A stretch of DNA of 64,000 nt from Deroplatys truncata (taxonomy: Eukaryota > Arthropoda > Insecta > Mantodea > Mantidae): positions 13,049,001 to 13,113,000 of the forward strand of contig CM060979.1 of assembly GCA_030765065.1 (NCBI GenBank). Reading direction: 5' to 3'. Below, one piece after another: positions 56,861-64,000 of this stretch. Under the pieces are notes generated by a model. It had not been told where the DNA came from and made no database searches. It saw only the letters and a list, made by a program, of their open reading frames with translations. The stretch's first letter is position 1, and the number at the start of each line of letters is the position of its first letter. Made by a program: the position numbers and the translations under genes.

Positions 56861-57135
56861 CCTAGCATATAAATGAATGAATTTATTATCCATTTACTAA
56901 CACATACAATAAATATAATATTACTTTACAAACTCTTGATCATACAAAGAAAATCCCACAATACTAAATACTAGTGAGTGTGTTGCTGTGTAAACAACTG
57001 GCCTTCTAGTTTCAACCTTGCAGTTGTTCTACTATCGGGGCCTACCTATATTTAAAGGTGTACTTGGACTCTATCCCATTTAAATTATATTTCTGCAATT
57101 TCTGATTCTTCATGTTTATTTTCCTCCCCCATTTT

Positions 57136-58109
57136 TACTTTCTCTACTACATATAGTAAGTAGGGGAAGTATTGTATTCCAACCAAAAATTCGATACCGA
57201 GATTTCACCGGAAACATATGTTTTGAGACCCCCTGAATCCAAAAAAAAAAGCATTTTTGGAAACATGTCCGTGCGTGTGTGTGTGTGTGTGTGCGCGCGC
57301 GCGTCTGTGAACAGTATAACTCAGAAACGAACAGTCGGATAAACACCAAACTTGGTATTTAGCTTCAGTATCTTCCAGAGATGCGACACAAAAGTTTTCA
57401 AGAAAATCCCCCCACCCCAGATTATCCTTTACATGGAATATTTTTCGAAAATTTTAATTTTCTCAAAAATGGCTCTAACGATTTTGATTAAAATATCATA
57501 TGTTTAAGATATTTTCATGACAAATAAAATTTATATCTTGAATTTTCTGAGAATTTCTCCAAAAGTATTCTTCATTGTGAACGACTTTTGCATAACTGGT
57601 AAAGCATAAGAGATAGATAAAATTTTACTACACAAAACGTGCAGATCACATTAAAATACACGATTTATGTCATATACATTTTTTTTGTTGAGTGAACCAT
57701 TATCGAGATATTGCTTGTTATTCCCTTAAATTTTTCAATACTTATTTTCTCAAATGGGAATTCGTTATTCATTTTTTTTTTTCTCTTGGATATGCAAAGA
57801 GTATTAATCTGTGGCAAAGAGAATGGTGGCACATAGCAACCAGCTATTAAGAGATATGTCTATGCTTAAAGGCTTACTGTATTTCTGTATTGCCCTTGCA
57901 AATACAAAACAAGGGGAACATAGTACGCCTTAAGCGATAGTCAAATATGTTTAGAACTGGTCGCTATGTGTAAAATGTAATTCTCTTTGCATGTCAAAAG
58001 ATCATTTCTGCAAATGTTTATCTCGATTAATATGAAATAGATGGAGAATAAGAGTTTGTAAAAATAGTTTGTACAAGAGTAGAGGGTCATGTGAGTGTAA
58101 CACATCAGA
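57136..58109 (+). repeat. R1 reference copy, uninterrupted
   Basis: The full 974-bp copy runs from ACTTTCTCTACTACATATAG to GTGTAACACATCAGA. It contains a GTGT/GCGC microsatellite at 57275-57303. It serves as the empty-site reference for the split copy at 33421-42322. No coding frame is shared between copies in a consistent way. Confidence 0.85.
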
Positions 58110-58112
58110 ATT

Positions 58113-58830
58113 TTTATTAACTTTGGCTAGATTCTCCCCAAACTCTAAGATTTCCTGCCTTGATTTCAAATTCATAAAGTTTTTCCCCTTTATCTCTAAT
58201 GGTAGATTAGCCCATTTCTCGGTCCTAAGTTTTCGTCTCATTATTTTCAGGTATGTAGGGGCATCAACTACTGACTCGAAAAAATTTGGCCCTATAACTC
58301 TTTCTCTGATCATAGCGCACTACACACAATTTTTTTTGTCATGGAGGGGTACTTCATGAACCATATTAAGTTTGTCAGAGCTCCAATAACAATTATTTTG
58401 TGTCCACACATATCCTTGAAGGTGGAACCAAGCCTTGTCCGAGAAAAATATTAAATATGGTCTATTTCGCCATTGTATACATTATTGAGACTCCACTCAC
58501 AAAATGTGCGCCTAATTACAGGATCACCTGGTCGAAGAGCATGTGCCACAGTTATTTTATATGATTTTAACTTCAATAATTTACTTAAGTGATGTTAGTG
58601 TAACAATTCCGACTCACCTTTAAATAAATTCAATAATTTAGTTGCTTTTCACAGAGAATTATAAGAAATACATGCCTGTTGTAAAAAACACCTAGCAATT
58701 TTTGGGGGGAAGTCTCCAAACGATGACCGATGTCTAATATTTCTTTGGTCTTTTAGGTTTATTACACTGAACATACAGAAATTTATTATAAAATGTATGG
58801 ATTGTTGAAAGGCGTGGAACTTTTACACCA
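58113..58830 (-). pseudogene. Tc1/mariner-superfamily transposase fragment
   Basis: On minus, in order: scraps near 58700 (LETSPQK), ALRPGDPVIRRTFCEW, SRTRLGSTFKDMCG where DEAWFHLSGYV is expected, LHDKK, then MIRERVIGPNFFESVVDAPT and YLKIMRRKLR. The V-R--V-GP-FFE--V----Y pattern is shared by insect transposases of the mariner/IS630 group. The first catalytic Asp region is degraded. A short Penelope-like tail interrupts it at 58578-58636. Confidence 0.65.
58578..58636 (+). repeat. Penelope-like 3' tail fragment
   Basis: ACTTAAGTGATGTTAGTGTA followed by ACAATTCCGACTCACCTTTA is identical to the outer part of the Penelope-like ends at 20.1 and 49.6 kb, without the hammerhead or inverted arm. It is a minimal 5'-truncated insertion. 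Confidence 0.75.
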
Positions 58831-58839
58831 GGAACATCT

Positions 58840-59185
58840 TTCTGCACATCATATTTTCACTTGAGCTGATGAGTTAACACATACGAACCATAAATAACCA
58901 CACGCTGTGCAGTAGAAAACACATACTAAGCTATAATATGCTGTGTGACTAAATACAGGACAAAATAATAAATACCTCATAATAACTGAACTTCACCATA
59001 TCATTGTCAACACAATGCTGCAGAGCCACAGCAGAGCAAAGCCGCGCCAGTAGCATGACCTTGATTGCAGCAGCAGTTTGGAATCATGTGTCCACACCCC
59101 CAGTGAAAAAACACTGCACAACTGTTTCTTAAATCACTGGCCCTCTTGGTGGGTGAAAACAGCAAGGGGAGCTTAAAACAGTCTA
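58840..59185. other. Intron sequence, no feature recognised
   Basis: No motif or repeat family was recognised. Confidence 0.3.
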
Positions 59186-59189
59186 TATT

Positions 59190-60020
59190 ACACTCACATG
59201 ACTTTCTATAACCACTATTATTTATTTTTATATACCTTCTACAAAAGCTTGTTTTTCTATCTACTTCTTATTAATTGTGATAAACCTTTACAGAAATAGT
59301 TTAATTTACACATTTCATTGCAGATACAAGGGTAAGAGGTAATCAAATTGACATAGAGCAGATGTTTAAAAGTGGGTCACTATAAGCTGGTCTTGAAATT
59401 CCTTATGCAACAGACTTGTTCTTTCCATGACATTGCAAGAAACAACTGAAATTCAACAGGACTTTAAAAGAATGGTTAAGTATTGAACAATTACAAACAT
59501 TAATAATGAATATTTCAGAAATGGCTGACACCACAAAAAAACTTATTTGAAATAATTGTGCATTTTAAAGAGATCTACATTTCTGTGTAGTACATTTTCA
59601 TTTATCACTTAATGTTTACCAGTTGTACAAGATTATACAAAATTCCTTCCAAATGAAGAAGACTTCACAGGCTATTCCCAGAAAATTCAATATATACATT
59701 TTATTTTCCATATAAATATCTTTAACATGTGGTACTTTAGTCAAAATTTTTACAGACACTTTTTTTTAGAAAATAAATTTTGAAAAAGGTTTCATGTAAA
59801 GGGTACTTCCGAGTGGGGGATTATCTTGAAAATTGTGTCACACCTTTGGAAGGCATTGATACCTAAATACCAAGGGTGGCATTTATTCAACTTCTCATTT
59901 TTGAGTTTTGCTGTTCTCTCTCATACATACGCACTTCTGATAAAATATTGGTATCAAATTTTTGGGTGGAATGCAATACCTTCTCTATCTACTACGTATA
60001 TACGCAATAAAGAAAGTAAA
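59190..60020 (-). repeat. R1 diverged copy, minus
   Basis: It begins TCACATGACTTTCTATAACC and ends near CTACTACGTATATACGCAAT. It keeps the TTGGAAGGCATTGATACC and TGGGTGGAATGCAATACC landmarks but is well diverged, like the copy at 2560-3215. Confidence 0.65.
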
Positions 60021-60442
60021 AATAACTGTAAATATTTTAAACGTAGATACGTAAAACAATGGAGTGTGTAAAATTGGCAAACTAAATTAACAATGAATTA
60101 GCTCAGTAAGAGCTGGAAGGAATGGTGGATGGGAAGAAGGTTCAGAGCAGAAGAAGAAACCAGAGGAAAATGGAATTTGTGAAAATAGAGAGGACGGCAG
60201 AATAATAATAAAAGAATGTGAGAGGCAGGGTTTGCAATGAATGACCCATCCTTAGCAGAAAACTGATTCAATAATTGATTAATTATTAAGTAAAACTGTA
60301 GTAATGTTTAAAAACACAAACATTTCACTATCCACTAAACTGTGCAATACAATCAATTAATTGATGATTAGTTGATTGCTTAACACATCTCAGATTATGC
60401 TAGGCTGTACTACCCATTAACTCCCAATTTAAATTTAGTCAC
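60021..60442. other. Intron sequence next to the C2 exon
   Basis: No repeat was identified. A TTGATTAATTATT-rich stretch surrounds 60265-60370. The C2 donor is at 60437-60442 on minus. Confidence 0.35.
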
Positions 60443-60603
60443 CTTCGAGGACGAAGAATATATTGCTTAGGTGGTATTATTCTTCCTTCCTGTTCCCTTG
60501 GCAAATTGATGAGTGGTACCTCCACCATTCCCAAGAAGTCATCACGTGTTAGGCGGTTCTCATCAAACACTTGTAGCACCAGTTTATGTTCTGCAGGCTT
60601 AAC
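60443..60603 (-). CDS. Nedd4: Nedd4 exon: C-terminal part of C2 domain
   Basis: The 161-bp exon encodes 53 residues plus two bases, starting VKPAEHKLVLQVFDENR and ending YILRPR. This matches the last strands of a Nedd4 C2 domain, which binds calcium and phospholipid and places the ligase at membranes. The acceptor follows a TTTGCAG tract on the minus strand and the donor is AAG/GTGACT. It enters in phase 0 and leaves in phase 2. The split codon AG/G is completed by the next exon at 52077 to give a second Arg before SRVKG. The upstream C2 exon was not found between 60604 and 64000. Confidence 0.9.
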
Positions 60604-60814
60604 CTGCAAACATACAGCATATGAAAGTTTAACGGCTGCTTGCAAGTTGGCAAAATACACAATTCTCCATCAAAGCTTCAAACATCACTTGATGTTTACA
60701 ATATTGTGAGATATTGCCTTGCATAAAAGATCTGTAATCCCCACTGTTTGTTTAAAATGTTACAACACTTCTAACTTAAATTAGCAATTCTACAAAGTTA
60801 CATCATAACATTTA

Positions 60815-62456
60815 CTATACCTTTTTCACTATAGGCTGAAAGGAGAAGTAAACAAAACCACATGACAAGAGAGCATCTCATTGGCTGTTGGGCAAACTAC
60901 AACCTTTCCCGCTTAGCATGTCGTCTCTTCCTCTATAAAAAACAGTTCGGTTCAGAACATTTTGTGGTTTTCCTCGTGCAGAGAAATTAAAAAAAAAAAC
61001 ATTATTGTAACAGTTATGAAACAAAAAGTGTTTGTTCAAATTCGCCTATACTTAAATGAAGCATTATAGCAGAGGGTTTAAGAGCGGAGGCGCTGCAGTT
61101 CGTTTCCGGTTTCCAGATGAGCCGCCTATGTGCTTTTGCAACGTCTTGAGAAAATGAGTGTCATGGCTGAGAATCCTTTTGTTTATTATCATCCTTTTAA
61201 ATACACTTAAGTATAAAATAATTTAACAAATACAGCTTATAATTTTACATTACTTTTCATTAACATTTTTACCTTAAGTATCAATTATCCTTTTACATTG
61301 CATTTACCTTAAATATCATTTTCACTTTACGTTGATTTACCATGTCTAAATTCATCTATACTATAAAATTCATTTTCTATTAAGTATTTTATTGTTTTCG
61401 TCATTACATTTGGCTTTATTTCTCTAGGTAATTTATTGAATAATTCTCTTCCTCTAACTTCTATGGCACGATTATTTAGAGTTCCCCTTAATGTTATTCT
61501 ATAATAATCATCATTGTTTCTTAAATTATGGTTATGTACACCGGACTATTTTTGCATATTTATATTTATCACAGTTTTTATGCATTCATATATATATGGC
61601 ACCGTTAACAAGTTTTGATTCTTAAACACCCCCCTGCAAGTTTGTTCGTTTTCCATTTTGCTTATTATTCTAATGGCTTTTCTTTTGCAGTTTAAAGACT
61701 TTATCCATTTCTCTTGCTGTAATATTTTCCCATAATGTAATTCCGTATCTTACATGCGAATATATAAAAGCATAATAGACCTGTTTCATTGTTTTATTGT
61801 CCGTTATTTTATTATCTCATTACATTAATTCAAAGTTAATGCCACTGTGGAAAACATAAACGCGGGAAATGGAAACAAGACATTTGTGTTAAATGCTTTT
61901 AACAAATTCTGTGAAAAATACCCACCTTTAATCGACAATGAATATGGTTGGCCATTGTTTAGCAATAATTGAACTTCTTTGTTAGTGATACAGAATTGTT
62001 GCTCAGATAGCTTGGGTCGCGTTTGTTTTCTGTTGTGTTTTAACCTATAGTGCTAATCATTTTTTAACTTGACTCATAAAAGATTAAAGCAAAAGTGGTA
62101 TACTGATATTAGTCATTAAATGAATGATTTCTAAAACCTGAAGTTAAGAACAGTTTAATCCAATAGCTTTAATCACAGATGCCGAACTGTTCAGGTACAA
62201 CTTTTACTTTTTACTCTTAGATTTCTGTTAGAAGTTTGGGATGTAAGGCAAAATATAGGAATAAGACATACAACGTTTAAAAGCTAATGATCCCCAAGCT
62301 GCGCAGTATAGTGTATTCGCATTTTGTCTGAAGCAATTTCCTCTCACGGGTACTTAGTTCCCGTCTTCCTCCACGTGGTACTGTCATGTGCTCGGCGGAG
62401 TGATACATTTAAGTTTTGTTTACTTCTCCTTTCAACTTATAGTGAAAAAGGTATAG
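60815..62456. mobile_element. Terminal-inverted-repeat element with LINE insert
   Basis: CTATACCTTTTTCACTATAG at the left and CTATACCTTTTTCACTATAA (right, reversed) continue as matching TGAAAGGAGAAGTAAACAAA over about 45 bp of arm. The interior has no transposase motif but contains a LINE C fragment (61172-61850). The target duplication is ambiguous (TA or TTA/TAG). Confidence 0.7.
61172..61850 (-). mobile_element. LINE family C copy, 5'-truncated
   Basis: The minus copy covers the ORF2 C-terminus and 3' UTR of family C. At 61480 it reads GAGTTCCCCTTAATGTTATT, the empty site for the Harbinger insertion in the 6823-9300 copy. At 61680 the A-run of that copy reads CTTTTCTTTTGC, so it is unexpanded. 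It is highly degraded. Confidence 0.8.
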
Positions 62457-62459
62457 TAG

Positions 62460-63050
62460 CTTAATATGCCCCGACTAGCCTCGTGTGTTCACAATAGAAC
62501 AAAGGGAGAGGATCATGAGAAAAAATACAGTTTAAGACTTGCTTAGCACTCCATGGCATTCTGAATCAATGATGATGATGTGCTGGATTTTCAAACACAT
62601 TAAAACAAATAAACAAATTCATAAATATCAGGCTGCTAAAACATTTATAAATGGACAATTCCAAGTGCATTTGGTAATGAAGTTAATGCAAATTTGTTTC
62701 ATTGAACAGTTTTAGCTGTAACATTGTGTTAAACTTTGTGATAAGTTAACATCACTGTACCCTTGTGTTAAGAGGTTTAACAAAGCTGTTAATGAGGAGT
62801 TGCTATATACAGAGCTTTTGAATGCCAATCCTAAACAAAGTAGAGCTGTACATCATAATGAATTTCAAAACCTGCATGAGGAGGAGTTTTTAAAGTGATA
62901 CAGACTGTCCAAAATACTCATAATCAGGGATGTAGAGGAAATATGAGAGGGGTTGGAATACTACCAACAGAAATGTATCTCTTTCTCCTATGTTAAAAGC
63001 GTTAATCACTCTTGTGATTTTATTCTATGGCACTTTTCATTTAATGGTGC
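62460..63050. other. Intron sequence, no feature recognised
   Basis: No exon of the N-terminal C2 region was found here and no repeat family member was recognised. Confidence 0.3.
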
Positions 63051-63054
63051 TGGT

Positions 63055-63235
63055 ACTTGTGGCCATGACTGCTAGAGCATTTGGCTTTGACGCTCCGTTG
63101 CGTAGAGAACCTCGGTTCCAGTCCCACCTTGGAAATAGGTGTTTGTGTCTGTGTAAATGTTTGTGCGAGTGGGTAAAAGTAAAAACAGAAAAGCATCCAG
63201 AATCACATGAAAATAAACCATCAAAAAATAAATAA
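63055..63235 (+). repeat. Possible tRNA-derived SINE, family C
   Basis: GGCCATGACTGCTAGAGCAT (A-box-like) and CCTCGGTTCCAGTCCCACC (B box) are correctly spaced, followed by a body with GTGTTTGTGTCTGTGTAAAT and an AAATAAATAAAT tail. It is the only copy here. Confidence 0.6.
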
Positions 63236-63324
63236 ATAAATGGTAGGTGATAAAGCTGGAATTCCCCCCCCAAAAAGAAGTTAAATTGAGTTTTATTTAT
63301 GGATGCTCTTTAACTGCTGTGGTC

Positions 63325-63572
63325 CCTAGCATCCCATTCTATATTGGGCGTGAAAGACCGTTAATTTTGCTCAGAGACCTTTATCAGGCTTGAGGTTCTT
63401 TTATGTGCCATAAATCTACAACACAGGGAAACCGGCTTACTTCCCTTCCAAAGGAAGCCATGCTAAAGACTTTTTGCCTGAAAAGAGCCATTGCCCTTCT
63501 CCCGGTTTGAACCTGCGATCTCAGAAACTAGAGGCTAGCACGGTAACCACTACACCACGGAGGATGACAGGA
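63325..63572 (-). repeat. tRNA-derived SINE, family B, minus
   Basis: Reverse reading: CCGTGGTGTAGTGGTTACC (A box), CGCAGGTTCAAACCGGGAG (B box), GGCTTCCTTTGGAAGGGAA and CACGCCCAATATAGAATGGG. It matches the plus copy at 25979 along its whole length. Confidence 0.8.
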
Positions 63573-63579
63573 ATTTTCA

Positions 63580-64000
63580 AAGTTGCATTTGTGAGTTCAT
63601 ATGGAAGTTTTTAGAAGCAACTGCTTCAAAAAGCGAACAGTATTTTTAGGATCTGCTTGATCCTTAATCAGTGATAAAACACTATCACCCATTTTAGTTT
63701 CAATATAGTGTCCACCATCAATTTTAAACTGTTTGAAACACTCTTTGCACCTAGCATTTTTGGTGCTGCGCTGTATATTAGCATAAATGCAGCAGACTTT
63801 CTCCAAGCTAAATCCTTTTCCTTTAAATGAAGTCTTTTTTTTTGACTCGATAATTCCTCTATACTTTGTAACTATTCTATAATAAATGCTGTTTTGAATG
63901 GTGAAAAATTAGATTCTCTGCACCAAGATTTTTCATTTGAAATCATGATTCTGACCTCAATCATGTAAATCACAAAGCAACGAACATAACTAGCAGTCTG
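63580..64000. other. Unassigned sequence at window end
   Basis: A minus frame at 63597-63806 reads CIYANIQRSTKNARCKECFK and continues for about 70 residues. The CxxC and following basic residues could be part of a zinc-binding transposon protein, but I cannot name it, and no splice sites tie it to Nedd4. Confidence 0.3.

Noticed and set aside
60604..60660. Extension of the C2 frame upstream of 60603 (YFANLQAAVKLSYAVCLQ)
   Set aside because: A TTTGCAG acceptor precedes VKPAEHK and the extra residues do not resemble a C2 domain; it is intron readthrough.
63510..63572. tRNA-like gene on minus strand
   Set aside because: Same reasoning: it is the head of SINE family B, with a second full-length copy at 25979.

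Overview
This is a eukaryotic window and almost certainly from an arthropod, probably an insect. It is AT-rich. One spliced gene on the minus strand has short exons split by introns of several to about 18 kb, and these introns are packed with transposable elements. No bacterial-type operons, rRNA or credible functional tRNA genes are seen.

The only host gene recognised is a Nedd4-family HECT E3 ubiquitin ligase on the minus strand. Seven exons were placed by splice sites and matching intron phases, in transcript order: C2-domain C-terminus (60443-60603), C2-WW linker (51903-52077), WW1 (48163-48281), linker (30316-30451), two small in-phase exons (17111-17167 and 13165-13215), and WW2 plus the first half of WW3 (3291-3570). 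The start of C2 lies beyond base 64000. The rest of WW3, any later WW domain and the HECT domain lie before base 1. The exons join without phase conflict over 57 kb.

The rest is intronic mobile DNA, much of it nested. 1-6 kb: a diverged transposase, a Penelope-like foldback and a hAT-type MITE carrying a 950-bp repeat. 6.1-10.0 kb: a mariner holding a LINE, which holds a PIF/Harbinger remnant. 11.3-14.9 kb: two further mariners. 17.4-22.1 kb: a mariner broken by a MITE, an inverted Penelope-like dimer and an inverted-repeat element. 25.7-28.9 kb: SINEs and a mariner-like element holding two MITEs. 32.3-33.2 kb: a SINE split by a hAT MITE. 33.4-42.3 kb: a 1-kb repeat (called R1 here) split by two head-to-head esterase-ORF1 LINEs, one with an intact ORF2 of 1088 codons. 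43-51 kb: a LINE tail, a hAT element and a pogo-type element. 51-64 kb: SINEs, a second Harbinger MITE, more R1 copies, a transposase fragment and a terminal-repeat element holding a LINE.

The most notable signals are hammerhead-ribozyme-like motifs in the Penelope-like ends, the inverted Penelope dimer with a 12-bp target duplication, the abundant unclassified R1 family that often forms inverted pairs, and insertion histories readable from empty-site copies inside the window. All assignments come from reading motifs and comparing copies within the window. No database search was run.
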